A DNA stretch of 64,000 nt from Betaproteobacteria bacterium (GTDB lineage: Bacteria; Pseudomonadota; Gammaproteobacteria; Burkholderiales; Rhodocyclaceae). This document shows positions 8,713-17,511 of this stretch, one piece after another (position 1 is the stretch's first letter; the number at the start of each line of letters is the position of its first letter). The translations under genes and the position numbers were made by a program. The DNA lies in NCBI GenBank assembly GCA_020621405.1, contig JAHRYN010000001.1, positions 759,883 to 823,882 of the forward strand, given 5' to 3'. The notes beneath the pieces are model-generated. The model made no database searches. It was not told where the DNA came from and saw only the letters and a list, made by a program, of their open reading frames with translations.

Positions 8713-9402
8713 ATGCAACCGCAATTCCAGAGCATGCAGACCACCGGTTCGCTGTCCACCGGCCAGAACCGCGTGCTGCGCAACACCTATCTGATGCTGG
8801 CCGTATCCATGGTGCCGACGCTGCTCGGCGCACTGGTCGGCATCCAGATGCGTTTCTCGCTGTTTGCCGGCAGCCCGCTGATTTCCTTCCTGGTATTCAT
8901 GGGAATCGCCTGGGGCTTCATGTGGGGTATCGAGCGCAACAAGAGCAGCGGACTGGGCGTGGCCCTGCTGCTCGGCTTCACCTTCTTCATGGGACTGATG
9001 CTCAGCCGCGTGCTTCAGGTGGCGCTCGGCTTCTCGAACGGCGGTTCCATCATCGCGATGGCGGCTGGTGGCACCGCAGTGACCTTCTTCGTGCTGTCGT
9101 CGATCGCGTCCAGCACCAAACGCGATTTCTCGAACATGGGGACCTTCCTGACCGTCGGCATGGTCGTGATCCTGCTGGCCATCGTCGCCAACATCTTCCT
9201 CGAGATGCCCGGCCTGTCGCTGGCGATCTCGGCCGGCGTGGTACTGATTTCGGCAGCGTGGATGCTGTACGACGTGCAGCGCATCGTGCGCGGCGGCGAA
9301 ACCAACTATGTGTCGGCCTCGCTGTCGGTCTATCTGAACCTGTACAACATGTTCATCAGCCTGCTCAACCTGCTGATGGCCCTGACCGGCCAGCGCGACT
9401 GA
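8713..9402 (+). CDS. Bax inhibitor-1/YccA family membrane protein
   Basis: A 229-residue inner membrane protein with about seven hydrophobic spans, of the BI-1/YccA/YbhL family. The N-terminus is short and polar (QSMQTTGSLSTGQNRVLRNTYLML) and the C-terminal half has the conserved DVQRIVRGGETNYVSASLSVYLNLYNMF segment in pieces around residues 190-220. E. coli YccA modulates the FtsH protease, and other members form pH-sensitive calcium leaks; the role here is unknown. The ATG follows GGGGAGA. Confidence 0.88.
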   Translation: MQPQFQSMQTTGSLSTGQNRVLRNTYLMLAVSMVPTLLGALVGIQMRFSLFAGSPLISFLVFMGIAWGFMWGIERNKSSGLGVALLLGFTFFMGLMLSRVLQVALGFSNGGSIIAMAAGGTAVTFFVLSSIASSTKRDFSNMGTFLTVGMVVILLAIVANIFLEMPGLSLAISAGVVLISAAWMLYDVQRIVRGGETNYVSASLSVYLNLYNMFISLLNLLMALTGQRD

Positions 9403-9418
9403 TCAGAATGCGCGGTAC

Positions 9419-9447
9419 AAAAAAGGCGGCCTCGGCCGCCTTTTTTT
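9419..9447. terminator. Bidirectional terminator between the BI-1 gene and rlmD
   Basis: Stem AAAAAAGGCGGCC with its complement and a two-base loop forms a strong hairpin with a T-tract on both strands, between the convergent genes ending at 9402 (plus) and 9470 (minus). Confidence 0.9.
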
Positions 9448-9469
9448 GTTGCCTCCTGCTCCGGATGAA

Positions 9470-10789
9470 TCAGCGTTCGATCAGCGCGATCGACTCGACA
9501 TGCGAGGTCTGCGGGAACATGTTGGCGATGCCCGCACCGCGGAATCGATAGCCCTTGTCGTTGATCAACACCGCGAGGTCGCGCGCCAGCGTCGCTGGAT
9601 TGCACGACACATAGACGATGCGGCTCGGCGCAAGATCGTCCATCGAATGCGGAATCGACTTCACCAGTTCGATCGCCCCCTCGCGCGGCGGATCGATCAG
9701 CATCTTGTCGAAGCGTCCCATCGCAGCGAGATTTTCCGGGGTCGCGTTGAACAGGTTCGCCACGCGAAAGCTTGCGCGTGCCTGCAGGCCGTTGGCCTCG
9801 GCATTGCGGGCAGCGCGCGCGACCAGCGCGTCCGCGCCTTCGACACCGACCACCTCGGCGCCGAGTGCGGCGATCGGCAGCGAAAAATTGCCGAGCCCGC
9901 AGAACATGTCAGCGATGCGCTCGCCCGGTTGCGGCGCCAGCATCGACATCGAGCGGCGCAGCAGCGAACGGTTGATGCCGTGGTTGACCTGGGTGAATTC
10001 GGTCGGCGCAAACGCCAGTCGCACACCGAAATCCGGCAGCGAGTAGGACAGCTCGGGCATCGGGATCGGCCAGAACGGCACCATCGACTCCGGGCCGCGC
10101 GGCTGCACATAGACGTACATGCGATGCAGGTCGGCGAACGCCCGCAGCGCGGCTTCGTCCTGCGCGGTCAGCGGCTCGAGGATGCGGAACACCAGCACGG
10201 TCATCTGCTGTTCGTGCTCGCCGCCGATCGCCACCTCGATCTGCGGCAGCCGTTCGCGGATCGACAGGCCGTCGATCAGCGCACGCAGCGGCATCAGCAG
10301 CGCCGACATGTGCGGCGGCAGCACCTCGCAGGAATCCATATTGGTCACGTAGCTCGACTTGCGCTCGCGGAATCCGACCAGAACGCCTCCCTTGCGCGAC
10401 ACGTAGCGCACCGACAGCCGCGCCCGGTAGCGATAGCCCCAGCCCGGGCCGACCAGCGGCGCAAACACCGTTTCCGGCTTGACGCGCCCGACGTGCCACA
10501 GCGCATCTTCGAGCACACGCTGCTTCACTGACGCCTGGGCTGCCAGATCGAGGTGCTGCATGCTGCAGCCGCCGCATTTGCCGAAATGGCGGCAGCCCGG
10601 CGTGACACGCTGCGGACTGGCGCGCACGATGCGGCTGATCTGCGCCAGTTCGTAGGACGGCTTGCGCTGGTAGGGCGAGAAATCGACGATTTCGCCCGGC
10701 AGCGCACCATCGACGAAGATCACCTTGCCGTCGGCGTGGGTGACGCCGCGACCTTCGTGGTCCAGCGATTCGATACGGGCAACCGGCAT
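9470..10789 (-). CDS. rlmD: 23S rRNA (uracil-1939-C5) methyltransferase RlmD
   Basis: SAM-dependent enzyme that makes m5U1939 in 23S rRNA. The 439-residue product starts with a TRAM-like domain (VARIESLDHEGRGV, KVIFVDGALPGEIVDF), then the iron-sulfur cysteines of the CGGCSMQHLD region, and a C-terminal methyltransferase domain with DMFCGLGNFSLP and IDPPREGA, ending in the VSCNPATLARD catalytic cysteine motif. The start at 10789 (MPVARIES) is where homology begins; the frame extends further upstream over the divergent promoter. It faces roxA head to head, so two translation-related enzymes share an upstream region. Confidence 0.92.
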   Translation of the reverse strand: MPVARIESLDHEGRGVTHADGKVIFVDGALPGEIVDFSPYQRKPSYELAQISRIVRASPQRVTPGCRHFGKCGGCSMQHLDLAAQASVKQRVLEDALWHVGRVKPETVFAPLVGPGWGYRYRARLSVRYVSRKGGVLVGFRERKSSYVTNMDSCEVLPPHMSALLMPLRALIDGLSIRERLPQIEVAIGGEHEQQMTVLVFRILEPLTAQDEAALRAFADLHRMYVYVQPRGPESMVPFWPIPMPELSYSLPDFGVRLAFAPTEFTQVNHGINRSLLRRSMSMLAPQPGERIADMFCGLGNFSLPIAALGAEVVGVEGADALVARAARNAEANGLQARASFRVANLFNATPENLAAMGRFDKMLIDPPREGAIELVKSIPHSMDDLAPSRIVYVSCNPATLARDLAVLINDKGYRFRGAGIANMFPQTSHVESIALIER

Positions 10790-10871
10790 GACACAACCCT
10801 GCATTGCGAAAGGGAGCGAGATTTTACCTGCTGAACGCGCCGCCTCCCCGTCATCGGGGATAATCCGTGCC

Positions 10872-11999
10872 ATGGACAAGACACTGCTCGGCGGGCTCAG
10901 CCCGCGTACCTTCCTGCGCGACTACTGGCAGAAGAAACCGCTGCTGATACGCGGCGCCATTCCCGGATTCAACGGCCTGCTCGAACGCGACGCCCTGCTC
11001 GCGCTGGCGCGCGACGAGTCGGTCGAATCCCGCTTCGTCGCCCAGGACGGCCAGCGCTGGCAACTGGAGCGCGGGCCCCTGCCCGCCAGTCTGCTCAAGC
11101 GCCCGAAATCGAAGGCCTGGACGGTGCTCATCCAGGGTCTGAACATGCAACTGCCGCAGGCCGATGCGCTGATGCGCCGCTTTTCCTTCATTCCCTATGC
11201 GCGGCTGGACGACGTCATGGTGAGCTACGCCACCGATGGTGGCGGCGTCGGGCCGCATTTCGATTCCTACGACGTCTTCCTGCTGCAGGGCACCGGCACG
11301 CGGCGCTGGCGAATCAGTACCCAGAAGGACCTGTCGCTGGTCGAGGGCGCGCCGCTGCGCATCCTGCGCAACTTCGTGCCGGAGCAGGAATGGCTGCTCG
11401 AACCGGGCGACATGCTCTACCTGCCGCCGCACTGCGCGCACGACGGCATCGCCGAAGGCGAATGCACCACCTACTCGATCGGTTTCCGCACCCCGTCGGT
11501 GCAGGAACTGGGCACCGCCTTCGTCGACTACCTGCGCGACAACCTGTGCCTGGAAGGCATGTACGCCGACCCGGACCTGGCGCTGCAGGCCGATCCGGCA
11601 CAGCTGCCGGCGGCGATGATAGAGCGCGTCGAGCAGATGCTGACGGCGATACGCTGGTCGCGCAGTGACGTCGAACAGTTCCTCGGCGGCTATCTGACCG
11701 AACCCAAGCCGCACATCTTCTTCGATCCGCCGGACGAGCCGGTGAGCGTAAAGCGCTTCGCGCAGCAGGCGAAACGTTCGGGCGTGCGGCTCGACGCCCG
11801 CACGCTGCTGTTGCGTAGCGGCCGTTATTTCTGGATCAACGGCGAGGATGTCGACCTGCCGTCCGATGCCGCATCGTCGCTGCGTACGCTGGCCAGCGAA
11901 CGCACGCTGACGGCAGTGCCCGATGACGAAGAGCTGCTGGAACTGCTCTACGGCTGGTACTGCGACGGCTTCCTCCACGCCGGAGCCAAGGGTGACTGA
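10872..11999 (+). CDS. roxA: 50S ribosomal protein L16 arginine hydroxylase (JmjC/cupin, RoxA/YcfD)
   Basis: Iron(II)- and 2-oxoglutarate-dependent oxygenase that in E. coli hydroxylates an arginine of ribosomal protein L16. The 375-residue length matches. The cupin iron ligands are visible as H129 and D131 (GPHFDSYD) with a distal histidine near residue 190 in the PPHCAHDGI segment. A C-terminal winged-helix-like dimerisation region follows. Its stop overlaps the GTG start of the next gene (GTGACTGA), so the two are translationally coupled. Confidence 0.9.
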   Translation: MDKTLLGGLSPRTFLRDYWQKKPLLIRGAIPGFNGLLERDALLALARDESVESRFVAQDGQRWQLERGPLPASLLKRPKSKAWTVLIQGLNMQLPQADALMRRFSFIPYARLDDVMVSYATDGGGVGPHFDSYDVFLLQGTGTRRWRISTQKDLSLVEGAPLRILRNFVPEQEWLLEPGDMLYLPPHCAHDGIAEGECTTYSIGFRTPSVQELGTAFVDYLRDNLCLEGMYADPDLALQADPAQLPAAMIERVEQMLTAIRWSRSDVEQFLGGYLTEPKPHIFFDPPDEPVSVKRFAQQAKRSGVRLDARTLLLRSGRYFWINGEDVDLPSDAASSLRTLASERTLTAVPDDEELLELLYGWYCDGFLHAGAKGD

Positions 12000-12480
12000 C
12001 GCGGAGTGCGTGCTGCGCTTTTCCGAGCGCAGCAGCTATCAGGATGCCGTGGGGGAACTGCTCGCCCACGTCTCGCGCACGCTGGACATCTTCGATACCG
12101 ATCTGACCGGCACGGGGCTCGCGCATTCGCAACGCGTGGCACAACTGTCGGATGCGCTGGCCGCAGACGCACGCGCCAGCGTGAGGATGGCGCTGCACGA
12201 CCCTTCGGCACTGCAGCACCACATGCCTCGACTGTGGGATTTGTGCAGCGCACAGTCGCACCGGATACAGATCCGGCAGACGCCGCTCCAGCTGCGCCAC
12301 CTGAGCGAAACATTCATGCTGACGGCCGGTGGATATGCGCTGATACGCACGCACAGCGCGCACTGGCGCGGCAAGTTCGTGCGCGGCGACGCGACCGAAA
12401 GCGCCGGCTACGCGGGACGTTTTGCCGAACTGTGGGATGCCTGCTCATGTTGCATCAGCACAACAAAACTTGGCCTCTAA
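11992..12480 (+). CDS. Uncharacterised 162-residue protein coupled to roxA (DUF7931-like)
   Basis: The start is a GTG inside the end of roxA, giving an 8-base overlap. The product (VTDAECVLRFSERSSYQD...) has no membrane segment and no catalytic motif that I can recognise. The central LDIFDTDLTGTG resembles the start of the PLD-like fold found in proteins often annotated in betaproteobacteria as a small domain of unknown function. No activity is assigned. Its coupling to roxA suggests a shared physiological context only. Confidence 0.7.
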   Translation: MTDAECVLRFSERSSYQDAVGELLAHVSRTLDIFDTDLTGTGLAHSQRVAQLSDALAADARASVRMALHDPSALQHHMPRLWDLCSAQSHRIQIRQTPLQLRHLSETFMLTAGGYALIRTHSAHWRGKFVRGDATESAGYAGRFAELWDACSCCISTTKLGL

Positions 12481-12503
12481 GGACATGTTTCCCGCAGCAC
12501 TAC

Positions 12504-12532
12504 TTGATTCGGGGCGCTCATGCTACTATTTT
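12504..12532 (+). promoter_or_regulatory. Possible sigma-70 promoter of the small lipoprotein gene
   Basis: TTGATT and TATTTT are separated by 17 bases, about 75 bases before the ATG of the small lipoprotein. The -10 match is weak, so this is only a candidate. Confidence 0.3.
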
Positions 12533-12605
12533 GGGCTGATCGAGGTCACTAGCTCGATCGGGTTAGACCGAATTCATGTAGTAGCCAACAGCCAAGGAAA
12601 CCAAA

Positions 12606-12830
12606 ATGAAACAATCTCTCCTCCTCGCCGCCCTGCTCGCCGCCACTCTCGCTGCCTGCTCGAAGCCGCAAGAAGCTCCGGCTCCGGCCCCGGCTCCGGC
12701 TCCCGAAGCCGCTCCCGCTCCGGCTGCTGCTCCGGCCGCTCCGGCTCCTGAAGCTGCTGCTCCGGCCGCTGCCCCGGCTGCTGAAGCTCCGGCTGCTCCG
12801 GCTGCTGCCCCGGCTGAAGAGAAGAAGTAA
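12606..12830 (+). CDS. Small Ala/Pro-rich lipoprotein
   Basis: A 74-residue precursor with a lipoprotein signal (MKQSLLLAALLAATLAAC, lipobox LAAC with Cys18). The mature part is almost entirely Ala, Pro and Glu (repeats of AP, APE and AAP) and ends EEKK, so it is probably an extended, unstructured periplasmic tether. The DNA is correspondingly repetitive (GCTCCGGCT units), so length may vary between strains. It is preceded by CCAAGGAAACC. Function is unknown. Confidence 0.75.
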   Translation: MKQSLLLAALLAATLAACSKPQEAPAPAPAPAPEAAPAPAAAPAAPAPEAAAPAAAPAAEAPAAPAAAPAEEKK

Positions 12831-12841
12831 TTGCTTCACGC

Positions 12842-12875
12842 ATGAAAAAAGCCGGCTCACGCCGGCTTTTTTCAT
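12842..12875. terminator. Bidirectional terminator between the lipoprotein gene and the ccm operon
   Basis: A 15-bp stem (ATGAAAAAAGCCGGC and its complement) with a TCAC loop has T-tracts on both strands. It lies after the plus-strand lipoprotein gene and beyond the end of ccmI on the minus strand. Confidence 0.9.
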
Positions 12876-12953
12876 TTGTGCGCCCGGAACACTCAATGCT
12901 GTGCCGGGCACCACCTGCCACTCCCGCGCCCCGTTCGGAACGCTCAGCCCGCA

Positions 12954-13796
12954 CTAACCGGCTGGCTTCGCATCCAGATGGTCCAGCGTTTCCCTGATCG
13001 GCTCGACCAGCGGCGAATCCGGGGGCAGCAGCGTCAACAGCTTTTCCCAGTGTTTGCGAGCCGTTGCGCGATCTCCGCGCTGCGCCGCTGCGCTGCCGGC
13101 AAGCGCCAGCGCCTTCGGGTTCTGCGGATCCAGTTCCAGTGCATGCACCAGCATCTTTTCGGGCTCGCCGATCAGATTGCGCCCCTGCTTCATGGCCAGT
13201 ACGTCGGCGTAATCGGTCCACACCTGGGCATCGTCGCCCACCAGCTTCACCAGCTTCGCGTAGGCGTCGGCCGCTTCGTCGAAACGCTGCAGGTTTGCGT
13301 ATGAACGCGCCAGCATGCGCCAGCCATCCACGTTGTCCGGCTCGCTTTTCATGCGTTCCGCCAGCTGCGCCACCATGGCCTTGATCCGCTCCGGCGTCAC
13401 TTCAGGCTGCTCGGCCACCGGCGTGTTGCGCGGTGCATCGACCGCCAGCGGCTGCCCGAGCGCCAGATATACCGGCACGGCCAGCACCGGCACGACCAGC
13501 GCAGCGGCGACGGCCACCCAGCGGCCGCTGGTGCGTGCTGCAGGAGCCGGCGCGCCACCGGCTTCGTCGAGCACGCGCCGTTCCAGCTCCGAGCACGCAA
13601 TGCGGTACTGAGCGTCGTCGATCAGCCCGGCCGCCAGATCGCGGTCCAGTTCGGCCAGCGCGTCACGGTGAATCGCCAGCGTCAGCGCACGCTGCGCTTC
13701 GGGTTCGACGGAGCGACGGCCGCGCAGCAGCGGCAGAAGTACGAAAGCGAGGGCGATGACGAGCATCAGTCCCGCGCCGATGATGAAAGTGGTCAA
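12954..13796 (-). CDS. ccmI: Cytochrome c maturation protein CcmI
   Basis: Apocytochrome c chaperone that presents the CXXCH-bearing polypeptide to the CcmFH haem lyase. The 280-residue product has two membrane spans (about residues 3-22 and 93-115) flanking a cytoplasmic leucine-zipper-like loop (IHRDALAELDRDLAAGLID), then a periplasmic TPR domain (RMLARSYANLQRFDEAADAYAK). It is the last gene of the ccm operon and overlaps ccmH by 4 bases. Confidence 0.9.
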   Translation of the reverse strand: MTTFIIGAGLMLVIALAFVLLPLLRGRRSVEPEAQRALTLAIHRDALAELDRDLAAGLIDDAQYRIACSELERRVLDEAGGAPAPAARTSGRWVAVAAALVVPVLAVPVYLALGQPLAVDAPRNTPVAEQPEVTPERIKAMVAQLAERMKSEPDNVDGWRMLARSYANLQRFDEAADAYAKLVKLVGDDAQVWTDYADVLAMKQGRNLIGEPEKMLVHALELDPQNPKALALAGSAAAQRGDRATARKHWEKLLTLLPPDSPLVEPIRETLDHLDAKPAG

Positions 13797-14266
13797 GCCT
13801 TGTTCTCCTCGCCGGCGAGCAGCGCGCGCGCGCGCTCATGCTCCTCCGCATTCAGTGTGTTGGCGGTGGCGGCCTGTACCGTGCGACGGCGCAGGCGTCG
13901 CGCCAGCGCGATGACCGCGATCAGCAGCAGCGCGAAGGGGCCTGCCCAGAGCAGCGCCGTGGTGGTTTTCAGCGGCGGCCGGTAGAGCACGAAATCACCG
14001 TAGCGCTCGACCATGTAGTCGAGGATTTCGCGGTCACTGCGGCCGCTGCTCACCTGCTCGCGCAGCTGCTTTTTCAGGTCCATCGCGAGATCCGCATGCG
14101 AGTCGGCGATGTTCTGGTTCTGGCAGACCAGGCAGCGCAGTTCCTCGCCCAGTTTCTGCACGCGTTCCTCGACCACCGGATCGTCAGCCAGCGTCTTCGC
14201 CTCGTCGGCATGGACGCCCGACACCGACAGCGCGCTCAGCGCCAGTACGACAGCAAAGCGGCGCAT
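13793..14266 (-). CDS. ccmH: Cytochrome c maturation protein CcmH
   Basis: Membrane-anchored thiol oxidoreductase of the haem lyase complex, which reduces the apocytochrome cysteines. The 157-residue product has a signal peptide, the signature LRCLVCQNQNIADS with the redox pair in CLVC, and one C-terminal transmembrane helix followed by a basic tail. It is short, as in organisms where CcmI is separate. The ATG at 14266 (MRRFAVV) fits the signal peptide better than the longer open frame. Confidence 0.92.
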   Translation of the reverse strand: MRRFAVVLALSALSVSGVHADEAKTLADDPVVEERVQKLGEELRCLVCQNQNIADSHADLAMDLKKQLREQVSSGRSDREILDYMVERYGDFVLYRPPLKTTTALLWAGPFALLLIAVIALARRLRRRTVQAATANTLNAEEHERARALLAGEENKA

Positions 14267-14267
14267 G

Positions 14268-14795
14268 TCAGGAAGCCTCGAGTTTCTTGACCAGCGGCAG
14301 CACATCGTCGCGCAGCAGCTGCGGCGTCAGCGGGCCGGTGTACTTGTGGCGGATGATGCCCTGACGGTCGATGACGAAGGTTTCCGGCACGCCATAGACG
14401 CCGAAATCGATGCCGACCCGTCCGTCACGGTCCTGTGCCGACAGCACATAGGGATTGCCGTGCTCGGCCAGCCACTTCAGGCCGGCGTCCGGTTCGTCCT
14501 TGTACTGCAGGCCGACCAGCGGCACGGCGCCGCTGCGGCCCAGATCCACCAGCACCGGATGCTCCTGCCGGCAGGCCACGCACCACGACGCCCACACGTT
14601 GAGCAGCCAAACCTTGCCCTTCATGTCGGCCGGAGCGAAGGTCTTGCCGGCCTCGCCCAGCTGGCTGACGCTGAACGCCGGCGCCGGCTTGCCGATCAGC
14701 GGGCTCGGCACCTCGCGCGGATTCAGCGACAGGCCGACGAACAGGAAACCGATCAGTACGACGAACAGGCCGAGCGGCCACAGATAGCGGCTCAT
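14268..14795 (-). CDS. ccmG: Thiol:disulfide interchange protein CcmG (DsbE)
   Basis: Periplasmic, membrane-anchored thioredoxin-fold reductase of cytochrome c maturation. The 175-residue product has an N-terminal anchor (residues about 7-23), the active site WCVAC (ASWCVACRQEHP) and the family YGVPETFVID motif with the cis-proline. It overlaps the ccmF end by 4 bases. Confidence 0.94.
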   Translation of the reverse strand: MSRYLWPLGLFVVLIGFLFVGLSLNPREVPSPLIGKPAPAFSVSQLGEAGKTFAPADMKGKVWLLNVWASWCVACRQEHPVLVDLGRSGAVPLVGLQYKDEPDAGLKWLAEHGNPYVLSAQDRDGRVGIDFGVYGVPETFVIDRQGIIRHKYTGPLTPQLLRDDVLPLVKKLEAS

Positions 14796-16801
14796 GCGCG
14801 CGCCTCCTGCGCCTGACCGGCGGGCGTCGCCGCTGCCGTATCGACCAGCCGGCCGTCACGCTGCGCGAGCTTGCGGTAGCGCCGGTCGGCGGCGGCGATC
14901 GCACCGCCGATCGCCATGATCAACGCACCCATCCAGATCCACTTGACGAAGGGCTTGTAGAAGATGCGCACGATCCAGGCGTCGCCACCGGGCAGCGGCT
15001 CGCCCATCGAAACGTAGATGTCGCGCGTGAAGCCGGATTCGATCGCCGCCTCGGTCATCGGCATCTTGGACACGCGGTACATGCGCTTTTCCGGCTCCAT
15101 CAGCGCAACCGGCTGACCGTCGCGGGTGACCACGATGCGGCCGCGCGCCGCGTCGTAATTCGGTCCGTTGTGCTCGAACGCACCGTCGAAGCGGAAGGTG
15201 TAGCCCGCCAGATGTGCGGTCTGGCCCGGCGCCATCTTCATGTCGGCGTTCTGTTCGAAGCCCTTGACCAGCGTGATGCCGACAATGCTGACCGCCAGAC
15301 CCAGATGCGCCAGCCACATGCCCCACCAGCCGCCGGGCAGCGCGCGCGCGCGCGACAGCCAGCTGCCGCGGTCGCTGCGGCCACGCACACGGTCGAGCAG
15401 ATGCTGCACGCTGGTGGCGACGATCCACACCACGATGAAGCTGCCCAGACCCAGCATCGCGTCGAAGCGACCGGACATGAACATCATCAGCGCGGTACTG
15501 ACCACGCTGACGACGAAAGCCCAGCGCAGCCTGCGCGTCAGGCCGGCTGCCTCGTCCTTCTTCCAGCGCACGAAGGGACCGATCGCCATCAGAAAGGCCA
15601 CCGGCGTCATCAGCGGCACGAACACCGCGTTGAAGTACGGCGCACCGACCGAAATCTTGCCCATGCCCAGCGCGTCGAGGAACAGCGGATACAGCGTGCC
15701 GAGCAGCACCGCCGAGGTCGCCACCGCCAGCAGCACGTTGTTCGACAGCAGTGCGGTCTCGCGCGACAGCAGCCCGAAACCGCCGCCCAGCCCGACCGAC
15801 GGCGCGCGGATGGCGAACAGCAGCAGCGAGCCGCCGATCACGAACACCAGCAGGGCGAGGATGAACACGCCGCGTTCCGGATCGGTGGCGAAGGCATGCA
15901 CCGAGGTCAGCACGCCGGAGCGCACCAGGAAGGTACCGAGCAGCGACAGCGAAAACGCAAAGATCGCCAGCAGCACGGTCCAGCTCTTGAAGGCGCCGCG
16001 CTTTTCGGTGACCGCCAGCGAGTGGATCAGCGCCGTACCGACCAGCCAGGGCATGAAGGACGCATTCTCGACCGGATCCCAGAACCACCAGCCGCCCCAG
16101 CCCAGTTCGTAGTACGCCCAGTAGCTGCCGAGCGCGATGCCCAGCGTCAGGAACATCCAGGCCACCGTGGTCCACGGACGCGACCAGCGCGCCCAGGCGG
16201 CGTCGAGCCGGCCGCCGATCAGTGCCGCGATGGCGAACGCGAAGGCGACCGAAAAGCCGACATAGCCCATGTAGAGCATGGGCGGGTGGAAGATCATGCC
16301 CGGATCCTGCAGCAGCGGATTCAGGTCGCGGCCGTCGGCGGCGGCGGGCAGCAGCCGGTCGAACGGGTTGGAACTGGCCAGCATGAAGGTAAGGAAGCCA
16401 ACCGCCACCCAGCCGAGCACCGCCAGCACGCGCGCCACCATGTCGGGCGGCAGGCGGCGCGAGAACACGCTGACCGCCAGCGCCCACACCGACAGCATGA
16501 ACACCCACAGCAGCATCGAACCTTCGTGACTGCCCCACGAGGCGGCGACCCGGTACTGCAGCGGCAGCGTCGAATTGGAGTTGGTCGCGACGTTCAGCAC
16601 CGAAAAGTCGTTCAGCACGAAGGACTGAATCTGGCAGAACAGCGCGAACGCGATGAACACGAACATGCCCTGGGTCAGCGGCCGCGCCGCCGACATCAGG
16701 CGCGCGTCACCGCGCTGCGCGCCGAACAGCGGAATCACGCCGAGCAGCAGCGCCAGCGCCAGCGCAATGGAAAGGGAAAAATTGCCGAGTTCGGGAAACA
16801 T
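14792..16801 (-). CDS. ccmF: Haem lyase subunit CcmF
   Basis: Large integral membrane subunit of the haem lyase that attaches haem to apocytochrome c. The 669-residue product has about 15 transmembrane helices. The tryptophan-rich WWD domain (WGGWWFWDPVENASFMPW) and the conserved haem-ligand histidine regions (SHEGSMLLWV, IFHPPMLYMGY) are present. A 69-base gap separates it from ccmE. Confidence 0.95.
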   Translation of the reverse strand: MFPELGNFSLSIALALALLLGVIPLFGAQRGDARLMSAARPLTQGMFVFIAFALFCQIQSFVLNDFSVLNVATNSNSTLPLQYRVAASWGSHEGSMLLWVFMLSVWALAVSVFSRRLPPDMVARVLAVLGWVAVGFLTFMLASSNPFDRLLPAAADGRDLNPLLQDPGMIFHPPMLYMGYVGFSVAFAFAIAALIGGRLDAAWARWSRPWTTVAWMFLTLGIALGSYWAYYELGWGGWWFWDPVENASFMPWLVGTALIHSLAVTEKRGAFKSWTVLLAIFAFSLSLLGTFLVRSGVLTSVHAFATDPERGVFILALLVFVIGGSLLLFAIRAPSVGLGGGFGLLSRETALLSNNVLLAVATSAVLLGTLYPLFLDALGMGKISVGAPYFNAVFVPLMTPVAFLMAIGPFVRWKKDEAAGLTRRLRWAFVVSVVSTALMMFMSGRFDAMLGLGSFIVVWIVATSVQHLLDRVRGRSDRGSWLSRARALPGGWWGMWLAHLGLAVSIVGITLVKGFEQNADMKMAPGQTAHLAGYTFRFDGAFEHNGPNYDAARGRIVVTRDGQPVALMEPEKRMYRVSKMPMTEAAIESGFTRDIYVSMGEPLPGGDAWIVRIFYKPFVKWIWMGALIMAIGGAIAAADRRYRKLAQRDGRLVDTAAATPAGQAQEARA

Positions 16802-16870
16802 CGTTCGGAATACCTCTGGCGCGTCACCGCCGGCACGCCCTCGCGGACGGCTGACGGCAGCGCATGGACT

Positions 16871-17317
16871 TCAATGGACGACGGTCGCCTGCGCCTTCTT
16901 CGCCTGTTCCAGCGCGTGCGCGGCCTCGGGTGGCATGTAGTTCTCGTCGTGCTTGGCCAGCACCTCGCTGGCCGCGAACACGCCGTCCTCGCCCAGACGG
17001 CCCTGGGCCACGACGCCCTTGCCCTCCTTGAACAGGTCGGGCAGCGCGCCCTTGTAGGTCACCGGAATGCGGTGGACCGTGTCGGTGACCAGGAATTTCA
17101 CCGAGGTACCGTCGGCACCGCGCTCCAGGCTGCCACTCTCCACCATGCCGCCGATGCGGAAGGTGCGGCCCTGCGGCGCCTCGTGCGACGCGACCTGGGT
17201 GGGACTGAAGAAGAACACCATATTGTCCTGGAACTGCGTGAGCACCAGTGCCACGGCGCCGGCCAGGGCGGCCACGCCGGCGGCGATCAGTGCGAAGCGT
17301 TTGTGCCTTGCCTTCAT
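16871..17317 (-). CDS. ccmE: Haem chaperone CcmE
   Basis: Periplasmic haem carrier that binds haem covalently through a histidine before delivery to CcmF. The 148-residue product has an N-terminal signal anchor and the beta-barrel domain with [11 protein letters not shown] and [11 protein letters not shown]. The expected C-terminal [13 protein letters not shown] motif carries the haem-binding His and the following Tyr. It overlaps ccmD by 4 bases. Confidence 0.94.
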   Translation of the reverse strand: MKARHKRFALIAAGVAALAGAVALVLTQFQDNMVFFFSPTQVASHEAPQGRTFRIGGMVESGSLERGADGTSVKFLVTDTVHRIPVTYKGALPDLFKEGKGVVAQGRLGEDGVFAASEVLAKHDENYMPPEAAHALEQAKKAQATVVH

Positions 17318-17511
17318 GCGCGCCCCCGCTTGCTGGCATCCATGCGCTCGAGCGCGAGGTCGCGCGCTGCCAGCGCACGCGCGCGACGCATCCGGCGCGA
17401 CACGGCAACCAGTTCGGCCGCGACCAGCGCGGCCGTCACTGCGTACGAACTCCAGACGAAGAAGCCATAGCCGCCCATGGCCCAGAATTGGCCGGCGCTT
17501 TCCCAGTTCAT
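17314..17511 (-). CDS. ccmD: Haem exporter accessory protein CcmD
   Basis: A 65-residue membrane protein ([20 protein letters not shown]...) with one transmembrane helix and a basic cytoplasmic tail, matching CcmD, which helps release holo-CcmE from CcmABC. It is easily missed because it lies inside a longer open frame. It overlaps both ccmC and ccmE by 4 bases. Confidence 0.88.
   Translation of the reverse strand: MNWESAGQFWAMGGYGFFVWSSYAVTAALVAAELVAVSRRMRRARALAARDLALERMDASKRGRA

Noticed and set aside
15170-17470. 766-codon plus-strand open frame opposite ccmF and ccmE
   Set aside because: Composition is dominated by Gln, Arg, His and Ala with no domain; the opposite strand carries unmistakable ccm genes.
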